A stretch of DNA of 64,000 nucleotides, taken from NCBI RefSeq assembly GCF_036711975.1, contig NC_091970.1, positions 4,967,501 to 5,031,500 of the forward strand. Direction: 5' to 3'. Every line of letters begins with the position of its first letter. Position 1 is the stretch's first letter. Source of the DNA: Onthophagus taurus. Taxonomy: Eukaryota > Arthropoda > Insecta > Coleoptera > Scarabaeidae. A program made the position numbers and the translations under genes. The notes beneath the pieces were generated by a model. The model saw nothing but the letters and a program-made list of their open reading frames with translations, had not been told where the DNA came from and searched no databases. Below, one piece after another: positions 48,695-61,467 of the stretch.

Positions 48695-51600
48695 ATGGAT
48701 GAACCTTGTGTAATCGAATCCGGATATTTTCCGGCTAACAAAGAAACTTATCGAGGCGATCTAAACTATTCTTATCAACGCACGGGAAATGGGGAACAAA
48801 TTTGGCAATGTAAATCGTTTGAGCGATATCAAGGCGATTTTTTTCAAGATAGTTTACACGGTTATGGTAGTTACACTTGGTTGCAACAGGACAAAAAGGA
48901 TTTTTTAGTCGAAGGTACATTTTATGGGAATTTCATTCACGGTTATGCAACTATAGCTTACGCAAATAAAACATATTTCGAGGGATTAATCAAAAAAAAT
49001 AAACGATTCGGACCCGGAGTTTTAACTTATTTAGATGGGACGCAAGATGTGGGGTTATGGAATGGGAATCAACTCTCCAGGATTTGTTACACCATTTTCC
49101 CCGAGCATTTACCCAAATTAGCTTATTCCCCTTTGGGAAAAATGAAATTATTAAAATACAAAAAATTAATCCCTCTTTGCAACAAACAAAAAGATCCCGC
49201 AGAAGAAATTATGAAAAAATTGGGGGCCCCAAAACAAATTTTTGAGTTATCTCCTCAACTTTATAACCCTTATGTAAGAAATATAGATAGTTTATTATTC
49301 GATAAGAAACTCCACGACGCACAAATTTACGAAGAAAACGATTGTTTAATCGACGTCCCGGCGAGTACTTCAGATTTCCTCGATTTAACGTTAAAAAATA
49401 AAAAAATTAAAGATAATTTATCCCAAGTTTTCGATTACTTGGTCGAAAACAAAAACGTCTTGAACAAAATCCCCAAAAATAATCGATTAAATTACATCGA
49501 ATCAAAAATAATCGATGAAAAATCCGATTTAATCGAAGACATCAATTTTAACTTAATCAAAGATCTCCTCGATGTCTTCTTCGAGGAATTAGATGACCTT
49601 TTAGGTTACGAATCCGGTGAGCGCAATTTAATGTTTATCAAACAGGACATTTTAAAACAACTCCCCAAAAATAAAAACGATGATGTCCCATTAAAAAAAG
49701 TTTTAGCAACCGACGTTTTAGCATGGAACGATTCCTCAGAATCGATCGACATGTTAAAATTCGCCTTCTTTAACATTAAGCTAGAAAAAAATGTCTCATT
49801 TAACGTTCGAAATTTATTAATCGGGAATCGCTCAACGTTCTCATCCCCCGGCGATTACGAATCGTGTTGTATTCGATTCCTCGAAGAATCATCGATCGGA
49901 AATGATCGATTAGCGTCGAATTTATTAATGGAAAAAAATGTTAACCCCGACGTTTGCGATTCGAAAGGAAACGTAGCCGTTATATTTGCCGCCGCTAAAG
50001 ATAGATGGCGGGTTATAAAAATGTTGTGTAATTTCGGGGCCGATTTAGATAAATTAAACGATGATGGATTATCCGCTTTATCGATGTGCATCTTGAGATA
50101 TATCGCGTTTAAGAAAGATATAACCGATTGGGAACGGGCGTTTTTAAATGATTCGGAAAATGATAATAATAAAAAGAATAAAGGTGAAAAAGAGAAAAAT
50201 AAAAAAATTAAAATTGAAAACGATGATTCAAAAAATGATGATTTAGAAGATAAAATTTTACAATGGAGAGCGAAAAGTTCTTTGGTTGATTTAAAAGCGA
50301 CGTCGATGACGTTAACTTTAGACGGGATGATTAACGAGGAAGATTTGGCGATTAAAAATAGTTTAATGGAAAGGGAGAGTTTAATGGACGATCTAAGTTT
50401 GAGGTCGAATGAAAAAAAAATTATGGGGATTTATTACGATGATATTAAAGGATACAATGTTAATGTTGATTATCAAAATTTTCAAGGTAATAACTTTATT
50501 ATTCAAAATTAAAGAAATTATATTTAGCGAAGTTTCAAACCAAAATTAAATTCCACCACATTTTAGTTGTTGCGGTTGTTTCCGCTATCGATTAATAGAT
50601 GGCGCATTAAGTTTTAATTCAATAAATAAAGTCCCTTAATTCAAAAAATAGATCGACAGACATAATTTGGGTGTTATTTAGTTTTTATATCCAATATTAT
50701 CTTTTTTAATTTAATAAATAATGTATTTATACATGTAAAGTATGATGAATGTATAAATATAAGGATTTTTAGACTAGCCAATTGTTACCGTAATCAGTAA
50801 GATTATTTATTGATTACTCTTATAAAAATTATTTACCTTATTTAACTTTAAAATTAATGGAAATACAATCAGTCATCTTCATTAAAAAGCCTTTAAAATG
50901 AGTCCAAAGATGACGTACTTATCTCAAAAAACAAGAAAGTTAGAACCTTGTTTATAGATATACACATATCTATAAACAAGGGTTAGAATAAAAAACATTA
51001 AACCCTAAGTTGGCAACAATGAAGATAGCAATTTAATTTTTAAATATTAATACCAACCTTAATTTTTAATTTTTTTTATTATGTTTTTTTTGTTTTTGTG
51101 ACAAATATTAAGACATTTTATAAAAATTAAGAATATGTCAAAATGACATTGACATTTCAAACCGGAAGTTGCTTATATCTCAAGTAATATTGGAATTAAA
51201 CGTATTACGTTTGGACTCATTTTAAAGGTTTTTTCACGACGATTACAAATAAGTCAAAATTGACGTTGACATTCTTAACCGGAAGTTAACCATAACTTCA
51301 TTAATATTGAAGATAAATATGTCGTGTTTGTACTCATTTTAAAGGATTTTTAATGAAGATTACAAATATGTCATAATTGAGGTTGACATTTTAAACCTGA
51401 AGTTAGTTATCATGTAATAGATGTATTATAACTGAAGTTAATCTAGTGTTAGTCACTTTTCCGTACTTTCTTTTTATTTTTAACGTGTTTTTTGGGTCAT
51501 TTCTATATAAAATAAAAACCAGTATAAAAGTACAAAATCAAACTCTAGATTATTTTCTTCAAAAATTTTTACACGAATCATTTTGTCTCTAGTTTTAGTG

Positions 51601-54485
51601 ATTAAATTTATGCCACGACTTACAGAAACACCTGTATGCCGTCTGTGCTTGTGATAGATTTTATCATCAGTGTTCTGTGATAAAAATGGACAGGCACCCA
51701 ACAATTTTCAATAATTTGAGCTTGTCTATTCTGAGAAGCCTTATATTTTTAGAAAGATGAAAACGAAAATCCCGTTTTTCTCAACATTATTCATTTGTCG
51801 CTTAGTCAAGTGCATGCATAACGCGGTCCAATTGATATGATTTGTCTCTGATTGACCAAGTAAATCACCGAGTATTAATAAAAGTTTTTTTTAATACATT
51901 TAAGGTGAATACGAAGTGACACCGGATGAGAAACAAAAATATTTATTTAAATCGGAAATAATTATACCGAAAGTAAAAAAAAGTAAAAAAGAAGGAAAAG
52001 GTAAAAAATCTAAGAGTTCGAAAAGCTCGAAAAGTTCGAAAACTTCGAAATCAACTAAATCAAGTAAATCTAGTAAAACTAATAAATCAAGTAAAAAAAG
52101 TAAATCGAAAAAATCTTCATCAGAATTAGGAGAAAAGAAAATAAAAATCGACCCAAATGAAATAATAAAACAAGAATGTTCAAACATAATTTTAACAACG
52201 ATAAAAATACTTTTACAACTTGGTTGCGATCCAAATCATTGTAAAGTCCCACTTCCTTCGTTATTGACATCGATTTACTGTGGGTGCGATGAAATCGTCG
52301 ATCTTTTACTTCAATTTAACGCAGATCCAAACATTGTATCCCCCATCGACGGATTAACACCTTTACTGGTATTATGTTGCCTACCATTTTCAACATCCAA
52401 CGCCGATATGTTAGATAAGCTCTTAAAATCAAACGCAGATCCTTACCAAAAAGCATCCCCAAATCATTGGGGTGCAGAAAAAACGAAATTATTAGGAAAA
52501 AATCGACCAGAATCATCCGAAATAATCGACGAGGGAAAAAACGCTTTGCATATTTTATCGATGCATTACGATTTCGAATCGGATTTAGATAACAATCAAT
52601 TAAGAATGATTACGAGTTTGACGAGTTATGCGGAGGATTTAAACAAGGAGAAGTATCTTGAGCACACTCCGTTTTCGATCGCGATTTTAAGAGGAAATTT
52701 GAAGCTTGTTAATTGGTATGTTGAGACGAAATCGGTGGAGCCTTACGCTATTTTTGGGGAAAACATGGGGACGGCTTTGACTATCTTAACTTTGAAGAGA
52801 TATAACTCGATTGTACGGATTGATATGGCCGAAGATGTTTACGATTGCTTGATTGGACTTAATTTTAATACTTTGGTAGGTTAAATTGCGTTGTTTAAAT
52901 TTGTTTTTTAAAGTTTGTTTTGAAGGTGGATATTGGGGATAGTGGCAATGTGATTGAGTTTATTGATGAGGAGTATAAGGTAGTTGCTGATAAGAAGGGG
53001 AAGAAGAATAAAAAGGGGAAAAATAAGTCGACAAAGGGAAAAAAGAAGAATTTAATCGATGATTTGGGTAAATATCTAGTTGAGAAAACGAGGAATGTTT
53101 TGCAAAGACATATTTTGGCGAAGGCTTTTCATTATTTGCGAACCTTTATCACATTATCAACGGATCCTTCAGCGGAAATAATTAAAACTTTGATTAAATT
53201 TTTCGATTTTAAGACGATCCAACAATTTCTGCAGATACTCATCGATCGGGGAATTATCCAATATAACAAACTAAACGTGGTGGTTGTTTACAAATTATTA
53301 AACTTAATGAACGACCTTTTAAAGAAGAAAGATAAGCACATCTTAATCGGGGATGTATTTAACGGGCTCGATTGGAAAATGAAGCCGATCGATCGCCTTC
53401 CAGAACTTATTGAGCCAGAGATCGATACAAAAGAAGAAATTTACAAAGTTTGTTTTTATTGCTGCAAAAAAATCGATAAGTTATTAATAGTCTGCCCAAC
53501 TTGCGGCTTGGTTTACTTCTGCTCAAAAGAATGCAACAAAAAGAGCATCAAACACCCCTCAATCCATAACTGCAAATACTTATTTTACGAAAAAGAACTA
53601 AAAAGAATGAAGGAATGCTCAAAATTAGGCATCCCATACAAAGAATCAAATCAACTCGAAGACGCGTTGTCGGAAGCCACAAAATCCCTGTTCGAAGCAT
53701 TAGAAAAAAAATTCGGAAAAGACAAAGCCTCAAAACTATTAGAAGCCGCAATGGCTGGGGGTGAATTAGACATCGATAAATTAATGGACTCTTGCGAATA
53801 CATCGAAAACTTAATCGAAGATAAATTAGGAATCTTAAACGCAGACGTTGATCAACTCAAAGAAAGTCTTGGAGAAACCATGCCGACTACTCATCCAATT
53901 TTAAAGGATAAATCTGGAAACGCATCTGATTTGGACTCACAAGGAAAAAAGGGGAAGAAAAAAAAAGGGGATGATGATGATGATGAAGATGGAAAGAAAG
54001 GGGGGAAAAATAAAAAAAAGGGAAAAGGTGGTGATGATGACGATGATGATGAAGATGGGAAAAAAGGAAGGAAAAAGAAAAAAAAGGGAAAAAGTGGCGA
54101 TGATGACGATAGAGGTAAAAAGAAAAAACATGTTAAAATGAGTTCCAAAAAATTAAAATCGGAAAAAGACTCAAAAACATCGAAAGATGAACAGTTTGAT
54201 TCGAAATTAGCCACAACTAATTTAGACGATGATAAAAGTCAGATGAAAAAGCCGTGTTATTGTGAACCTTGCATTAAATACGTTGGTAAAAAGAATCTTG
54301 ATGTTAAAACGATCCCAATTCAATGCCAATTCTTATTGGAACAACTCGCCACATTATTTCCCGATTTTGATTTTACCGGGGCTATGTGGCCCTTCGTCGT
54401 TTATTGCGACGGACAGTTATATTATAGGTTTAAAGATAAAAAATCGTTATTTTTAGAAACGATCAACACCAACTCAAACCTTTAA
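48695..54485 (+). CDS. Ankmy1: Ankyrin repeat and MYND domain protein 1
   Basis: Three exons, 48695-50486, 51905-52875 and 52926-54485, joined in phases 1 and 0, giving about 1,440 residues, longer than vertebrate ANKMY1 (around 1,000). Order: MORN motifs in residues 15-140 (YQGDFFQDSLHGYGSYTW, FEGLIKKNKRFGPGVLTY); ankyrin repeats near 400-470 and again after the second exon begins (ILLQLGCDPNH, LLLQFNADPN, LLKSNADPY); then a MYND zinc finger with CFYCCKK, CPTCGLVYFCSKECNKK and HPSIHNC, which has all the expected Cys/His ligands. Extra length comes from Lys/Ser runs at the start of exon 2 and Asp/Lys/Gly runs near the end. The family is linked to cilia and sperm in animals, but its molecular role is little known. 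Confidence 0.9.
50944..50983. repeat. Near-perfect 40-bp hairpin
   Basis: Arms aaccttgtttatagatat and atatctataaacaagggtt are complementary except at one base, around a four-base loop. It lies in the first ANKMY1 intron, next to the aaccggaagt repeats. Confidence 0.8.
51150..51420. repeat. Direct repeats with an aaccggaagtt motif in ANKMY1 intron
   Basis: Three units, each with a form of tgacattt(c/t)aaaccggaagtt and then gtcgtgtttgtactcatttt and a gaagattacaaata stretch, near 51160, 51275 and 51395. The last is diverged. They belong to the same family as the wge intron repeats at 9296-10100. Confidence 0.7.
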
Positions 54486-54694
54486 ATCAAAACAATAAAA
54501 TTACAGTTTTCTGTAATTTTATTATCGACTCAACTGAAATGGTTCATAAAGGTTTTAAGAGATGGCGCTGTAATGCAGGTTAATATTAATTGTTTTTTTA
54601 ATTTTATATAGATTTTGTATAATTTTTTTAAATAAATTAAAAATAATTTAAAAAATTAAATAAATAATAAATACCCCTTTTTTTATTTTGGAAT

Positions 54695-55170
54695 ATGTAT
54701 GTATGTATGTATGTAGTTTCATGTCGGGTTGAATTTAACAAAGAATTAATTAAGAGACAATTAATAGATTTTTTATATTTATTTAAACATTAAATGTTTA
54801 ACAAGAAATCTTATTAATAAATTTTTGACAAAAAATATTAACTAATATTTCCTACGTATATTGTGTTGCTGATTGCACAATTAAATTAATTATAACGTTT
54901 TATATTGTCAACTAATAGTTTATAATTTCCTGAGAGAGTGTTTGGGAAGGATATCCGAAACAGGCTACTGTCTTTCAGGTTCTGACGCTTATGCGTTGTG
55001 CGTCCTCCCATCGTTTTCGTGACCTCCATCATTGGTTTATTGCCTTTCATTCTGCTGCTTAAGTGCCTTTTTGGGATTCTATCCTCACTCATTATTTCCA
55101 CATACCCAGTAAGTATGTGTTCGTCGCCTAGCTTGTATAGCTCTGGTGGATGGTTATCAATAGCGGACAT
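54695..55170 (-). mobile_element. 3' end of a non-LTR retrotransposon
   Basis: On the minus strand a frame from 55170 includes HILTGYVEIMSEDRIPKR followed by HLSSRMKGNKP, which matches the conserved tail of reverse transcriptases of the jockey/RTE type (a 'gHvmRm..dRiPKr.l' pattern). The frame then decays. At the 3' side is a (CATA)n tail, seen on the plus strand as gtatgtatgtatgtatgtag at about 54697-54716. The same tail followed by gtttcatgt occurs near 47329, so another 3' end of this family lies there. Confidence 0.65.
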
Positions 55171-55234
55171 CTTGTTGTTGCTTTGTGCCTTGATAGCTTA
55201 TTTAAACTCCTCTTGATCCTGTTGTGGCGTTATT

Positions 55235-55400
55235 CTTAAGCCGTGTGTCCACTACCAAGTTTTCTTGCGGAAGTTGCTTCCAGAAGTGACTTCCAGAAGT
55301 TTTTGTCGTGTAAACACGACAAAAACATACGTGTTTACACGACAAAAACTTCTGGAAGCAACTTCAGCAAGAAAACTTGGTAGTGGACACACGGCTTAAG
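55235..55400. mobile_element. 166-bp near-perfect palindrome (MITE)
   Basis: Both ends read cttaagccgtgtgtccacta on their own strands, and the arms match through ccaagttttcttgc, gaagttgcttccagaagt and tttttgtcgtgtaaacacg to the centre near 55325. The left arm has a 13-base partial duplication (gacttccagaagt) absent from the right arm. It is noncoding and lies between pieces of a retrotransposon. Confidence 0.85.
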
Positions 55401-55599
55401 ATTTGACTCTCTTCGAAAAAATATAAATAAATTAATATTACCTTCTTCAATAACTGCAGGTATTTTAAGTCGCGTGTTCAATTATACCAAATTTAATCCA
55501 GTCGGAGCAACTTGTCCCTTTTGGAGATGTTTCAGTGTCTCCTAAAACAAGGCAAATCTGAAACTAAAATGAAACTTTATGTCCATCATTTCATTTATT

Positions 55600-55735
55600 A
55601 AGAATGCAACATAGCAGAACATTTGGGGTTTGGGGATGACAAGATAGAGACGGTTAGCAGTTTCGTATACTTAGGATTCCTGATGAATAACAAGTGTGGA
55701 TCTTGTGGTGGAATAATAAAGAAAAAATAACCGTT
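55600..55735 (+). pseudogene. Reverse transcriptase fragment
   Basis: A plus-strand frame reads LGFGDDKIETVSSFVYLGFL then MNNKCGSCGGIIKK, matching the 'v..F.YLG..i...g....ei' block late in non-LTR reverse transcriptases. Only this block survives. Confidence 0.6.
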
Positions 55736-56254
55736 TTCACACCGATTACGAGGAGTTGAGTTTCTCTTTTTTGAAGCACGATCGAATCGAAATAATGGAA
55801 TAAAAAGAAAATTGGTGACTTTCAAGCGTAAAATTTAATTTTTTTAGTTCTTTTTGTCGATTTAAATCTTTTTGTATTAAAGAATTGACCTGCGAAAGAT
55901 TACGTGACGAAAAGTTTAGGAGAAATTTTTGAATTTGGATTTGGATCACATACCTCGTGTTAGCAGCATGAGCTAGTATATCTGGAAACTAGTAATTCCC
56001 AGTACTTGTTGGGAGCATGAGCTATTGTATTTTAGATCTTCTATTCTATAAACTATAGTGGCAGAAAAAACTAGATATTGCTTGAAGTAGACTAGATATT
56101 GTTGGTAGAAGACCAATAACTCGATCTAAAAGGGGCTTAATCTTAAGTTGTGGGCTTGGTAATAATGAATTTACTTTTTCCCACACACACACATAGAAAT
56201 AATTTAAAATTATCTTCAATTATATTTTCGAAAATAATTTCAAAGAATTCTCAC

Positions 56255-56344
56255 CTTTAATAACATGAAGAAAAGTCCGAGAAAAGACGCAGTTAGGAGG
56301 ACGATCATAAAAGAAGCAGGGAATAACTTAAATTGCTCTGTCAT
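56255..56344 (-). CDS. First coding exon of an unidentified membrane protein gene
   Basis: An ATG at 56344, with an in-frame TAG 18 bases upstream, opens 30 codons ending in phase 0 at a consensus donor (gtgagaat). The peptide is MTEQFKLFPASFMI followed by a strongly hydrophobic VLLTASFLGLFFMLLK, a signal anchor or first membrane helix. The rest of the gene must lie further along the minus strand. One phase-compatible acceptor is at 40562 (two-pass protein gene), which would make this an alternative start of that gene, but the distance is 16 kb and other exons may have been missed. Confidence 0.45.
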
Positions 56345-59300
56345 TACTCGGGCGCGCTTCTATTGAAGAAGAACCGTCAAAAGCTTAACAGTTTAAAGAA
56401 ATTGGCCTTAAACGGTCTAACGGGTACTCTATGGTGCGGTAATGAAATTATCTTTTCGTTTCTGTTGAGGTAACACAACCAGGAGTTTCCAACGATTTCA
56501 AGGTCTCACATCCGTTCTTAACCTTTTTATTTATTCACATCACAATAATAGCCTATTCAAATAAAAGTGCACACAAACACGTGGTGATGCAACCCCATTT
56601 TTTAATTTTATTTTTTTATTTATTAAATTGAAAAGAAAAAAATTCAAAGATCTCGTCGAGAGGAACAGCAAGTGTTTTGTTTGGAACATTGCACAGGTGT
56701 GCTCAAATTAAAAGGAATTAAAAGCGTCCGCGTTGCTTGTCTCGGTCCGGCGAGTTGTCGGTTTGCGCGGAAAGCACTTGGTGATGCAGAATGGAATAAC
56801 TGAGAAGAGGAAGAAATAAAATTAAATGAAACAAAAATGCCCCAACAGCAGCGTCTCTTCGCTTTGACAAATATTCAAGGAAGTGTTTCTAAGAAGGATG
56901 AAGCATAACACGTGTACGTGTGTGAAAAATTAAACAGTTACTAGTTTACTTAATAGATAACATCGACTGTCCCAAACGCAACCTTGCATCTTAATGAAGA
57001 CGTTAGAAGAAGCCGGTCTACAATAATTCACTTTCTATTCTCTCTAAACAGACGGATAATTTAACAGACTCTCGCTTCGTGAAAGAATCTAAAACGTCTT
57101 TTTCGATTTAATCCGATTTTATTCTAAAGGAATAAAGCAAACCCTTTCGCTATATAAATAAAATAAAAAAAAAGGTTGGGATCTTCTACCTAAACGAACT
57201 TAAAGAAACCTAAAGGAACTTAAAGGATCTTAAAGGAAGAGAAGATGTTCCTTTTGTTTGGTGTGGTCCAAACCAGCTGGCGGCATCTGCACTTTTCGTT
57301 AATGATCATAACAATACTACTTTTTTTAACTATTATTGTCTTCTAAATCTAAACGTAACCAAAGAACTATCTTATTTTATGGTTAGAAAAGAACAAAGGG
57401 CAAAAAGGTTATAATTAAACAATTATCGCTTCGAAGAAACGTTTCTTACCCTAGAATTAAAAATAGGTTTGGATCAAATTTTCGTGGACATAGATCAATC
57501 AGATTTGACTGATAAAAACACCACTTGGCAAGAAAAAATGTATGGGGTTGAATATTTATTGGGGTAATTAAACAATTATGCTTTCGGGTTTAAAATGGGA
57601 GGGTTAAAATTTTTTTTAACTTAACCGTTTAGTTTAAAATGTTTTTAAATATCTTTAGAACTAGACAGTTATTGAGATACAGCGACGGACAAAAGTCTAT
57701 ATACAACATTGAATTATAAGGTTTTTGATATACGGGAAATAACGATAAAATGTTGCTTAGTAAAGTGATGTATAACGCAATCCAATTTTTAATCGTTTAA
57801 TTCATTAATTAATTGATCACAGCAAAATGTCATTATTTTATTTTTGATATTATCATGAAATTGATTATTAACATTATCAGTTCATAAAGATCATTCGAGG
57901 CCGTTTGGGGCACTCAATACCATGCCAACCTTAAATTGATTAATAGATGATGTAGCCCCTCGGCCTATAATTGACTTCATATTGCAAGCGGCGTCGTCTT
58001 TATGAATATAATTAAATTTCATGTTAACTTTATGGATTAGTTTTAAATTATTATCTTGTAAGTTTCATTCCTTTCAAGCTTTTTTATTTCTGAATATATT
58101 CTTATCTTGTAAATTTTTTAACACGGTCTAACAAATATTAGAGACTCGCTTTTCGTTTATATCCCCGCACACGTTTCTTGGAACTAACACGTCATCACCA
58201 TATACAACGTGATGACTTCATACTCAAGTGTACGTTGAAAGATTTACTTCAGCTACATAAAAAAGGTTTTAAAAATATCTTCTCGTAAATAATAATAAAT
58301 TTATCTCAACAACTATAAAGTATTTTAAATAAAATCGAATATGACTCAATTACGAGTTGAAGATTTTTCGATAAGATTCTTCTTGCGCAAATACACTTCA
58401 CGACCTCTCCGCGGGGTTACTACTCAACAATGATCCTAGATTAGCAACAAAGCCCTTTGGAAGAAGGCACACATGCCTCTGTATTAAGAATCGAAAGAAG
58501 GGAATTTCCCCGGCACCGAAACGAAACCATTCATCTTTGGTTATTGTGAATGATTTTCAAGGTATAAGGGACAAAGAAGACCGGGGTTTAAACCTTGGGC
58601 CAAAAGTCATTCCCGCAACACGTCTTCGTAGACCGCAAGCTTGATTCAATTTTAACGATACCTTCAAAACCACCTGGAGCATAACGTTTTGTGGTTGAGA
58701 GAAATAATAAAAATAAAAATTCTCATCATCATCATCATCATCTAAATCCTAATTGATGCCTAAGGTGGTGAAATGATAAATTATTACAAATTTGGATATA
58801 AATGAAATTTTTTTCTTTTAAAATAAAAACGGTTCTTGGTTATCACAAGTTTCCAAGTTAACAATTAATTAAAATAATCGTCCAGATTTTCTTGGTATAC
58901 GCGCAGCTAAAGTAAAACTACTCTCAGAAGCTGCGCTCGGCCGCAATTGAGTTGCTCATTAGAGACGGCAGTAACGAGCGCACAACTTGATTTATCGCGT
59001 TATTACGTTCAAAAAATTCTTTTCTAACTCGAAACGAAAAAAAGATGTCTCTTCAGAATCTCAAATATTTCGAGTCATTCTCGTAACTTCCAATTTATTA
59101 TGACTGGTACCTTCAAATTAGCCCCACCAAATCGATTCAAATAGCATTTAGAGGGTGCTATTAGACACATGTTCGACGTGGAGGGAAAATGCTCGTCCGT
59201 TTTAGTACTGGTGGCGTTGGTGACCCTCCTCGATTTTTTAGGCGAAGGGGGATTTACGATGATAGGGAATTATAAGTAGGAGTAAGTCTCGATTCAATTT

Positions 59301-60055
59301 TGGATGGAGGATTTGTAACGTAAGCATCAATTAGATTCATGTTACTCCTTGTGATTAAGCTCCTTTCGGATGATGGAGAAAAAAATGGCGAGAGGGTGCC
59401 CTTATTGTCATGGGGGAAATGGGAAAAGGAAGCCAACCGAGTAAATGGGGGTGGAACAAACTCGTTAAATGTAACGCTTTCATGATCAAAGCAAGATCAC
59501 TTTGATCTTTCTTTTAGCACAGTACGGTGTGAATCTTATTTAGTTTTGCAAAATAAAAAAATTCTTTTTATATCTTCGTGTCAAGGTGGTTTTCTCGAGA
59601 TGAAGAAGAATGAGTCGTGACCAGTTCTCAAAGGAACAACAATAATAATCTTTCTCTCCTTATTTCTCTTTATTTCTCTCTTTTTCTCTCGTTTGTGTGC
59701 TATGAGTTGATCGCCCATCAAAGATAAATATGTAAATGGGATTAGAGTGGCCCCCAATTGTGATTCTTCTTCGTTGCATTCAGAAACTGGGTATGTGGGT
59801 GAGGTCACATTGTATTCATATGAGAAGGAGGAGATTCCTTTAACGTATTGAGATTCATTGTTGTTATTTTTATTTGATAAGAAATAAAGGAAGAAATTAA
59901 AAATGGTTTATAAGAAGACGTCGTTATCGTGGTGATTTGACCCAAATCAAAACGAAACAATGAGCGTATTCACTTTCATTAATTAAAGTTATTTTCTTTG
60001 TCGTCGGATTTAATTTTAAAGCAAGAAAAACGAATCGGTGTGCGTAAAGATTTAC
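56345..60055. other. No gene seen
   Basis: About 3.7 kb. A GC-richer stretch near 56740-56880 (gtccggcgagttgtcggttt) may be promoter DNA of the exon at 56255-56344. A Tc1-like end fragment (acagcgacggacaaaagtct) occurs near 57682. A (tca)n run lies at 58723-58743. Open frames are short and composition-like. Confidence 0.4.
58723..58743. repeat. (TCA)n microsatellite
   Basis: Seven tandem tca triplets. Confidence 0.85.
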
Positions 60056-60109
60056 TTCTTGAGCATCTGCGTCCATCGGTGCGGTTAAAACGATTAAGAG
60101 GATTTTCAT
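60056..60109 (-). CDS. Possible signal-peptide first exon
   Basis: ATG at 60109 gives MKILLIVLTAPMDADAQE, a compact secretion signal with an Ala-x-Ala type cleavage site, and meets a donor (gtaaat) in phase 0. The next exon was not found. A chance match is possible because the sequence is short. Confidence 0.25.
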
Positions 60110-60789
60110 GATCGAGTTCACGCTGCGATGCTCGAACACAACTCGAAGGTATCTTTCCTTTTTTTCCGTCTTCTTTCAATTCAGAAAGGTTTAATTCCTT
60201 CACGTTTCTCTTCCGTGCAAATTGAAAATAACTCCATTTCGAATTCACCTGCTACATAGTTTACATTCCGATTTGATTCCGATTTCAATTTTCTAACATT
60301 AAATAAAGCGTAGCTTAACGCATTTTTGTTATTTAAATAATTGGCAGATGTTCGGAAGTGATCCCTTTATCTAAAAGACCTGTTGGTTTTGTGAATCTTT
60401 TTCACAACTTCCCATAGGCCCACATGTGACACTTGAAACGATTCCCTTCCTAGAAGCGTGGGATCCTCTCTGCGTTCGCCCTTTTAAAAATATGAAAGAG
60501 AAATTTCAAGAGTGCACTTGACGGAATTTAATACGCATATTAAGTTGCGTTTTAAAAGCGATAACGGTTAAAAAATAAAAAATTAAATGAGAATGTTATT
60601 ATCAATGTGAACGTAGTCGCTATCAATAATGACTAATTAAGATAAAATTCAATACTTTCATATATCAATTTTCTTATTCAACTGAATAGATTAGGAAACA
60701 GTCATAATAAACTCTCAACCTGTATTTAGTATCACTTCCCAATTCGTTAAATTTGTATGTTGTAAGATTTTGAAATTAAAATCAAAGCG

Positions 60790-61467
60790 TTATGTATTAT
60801 ACTGCTGATAGAAGACTGCATACTAGTGGAGGAGAACCAGATATAGACTAGAACTGATGTTGAAATCGTTCTTCACAAAATTCGCTTCATCAGTAAAAAG
60901 AATCAAAGTCAGTAGTTGAGGGATTTGCACTAATTTGCCCAAGAGTCATTGACAGAATGCTAAACGTGGAAGAAAGTCAGCAAGTAGAAGTGCTTGAATG
61001 CGTTGTAAATGGTATGGGTGGAATTCAAAGTATTTGCAACTTTTTGAGTAGAAACGCCTTCTTCTTCCAGTTTTATCGTTCTGGTCGTCATTAGCCTTCT
61101 TGCTCCACTTCCTTTCAATGCGCCTGTTTCATGAAAACGTTGATGAATACTTTGGAACATTTTTCTATAAGAAATCGTCACTCAGTCTCGATAAATTCGA
61201 CAGATACTAAGTCATCAATCGAGAGATGTATTCAATTAAAATAACAAAATATTAATAATAAATAAACTATTTCTTTTCAATAGATTTAGTAATCAGAATG
61301 TTGTTAAAAGATACTTTTATTTCGGCTACATTAGTAACTTTAAAAATATTAAAAATGGGTCTTTGTAACAAAGCGGATTTCCAAAATTCATTAAAGAACA
61401 AAATATTCTTAGAATAGCCCAAACAATAACTCCTTGATTTTGCCGCATGTTTAATAAACACCCTGTA
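60790..61467 (-). mobile_element. Relic of a second DDE transposon
   Basis: On the minus strand the element starts at its terminal TACAGGGTGTTTATTAAAC (61467 leftward). It shows FQSIHQRFHETGALKGSGAR and VSTQKVANTL (helix-turn-helix part), then ILFTDEANFVKNDFN with the second catalytic Asp near 60900. The last third of the transposase and the far end are missing. It is related in type to the relic at 46797-48163. Confidence 0.65.

Noticed and set aside
53891..54214. 107-residue Ser/Phe/Pro frame opposite ANKMY1
   Set aside because: Shadow of the Asp/Lys/Gly-rich coding blocks.
57682..57704. Tc1-like terminal sequence
   Set aside because: A single decayed end with no partner nearby; not enough to call an element.
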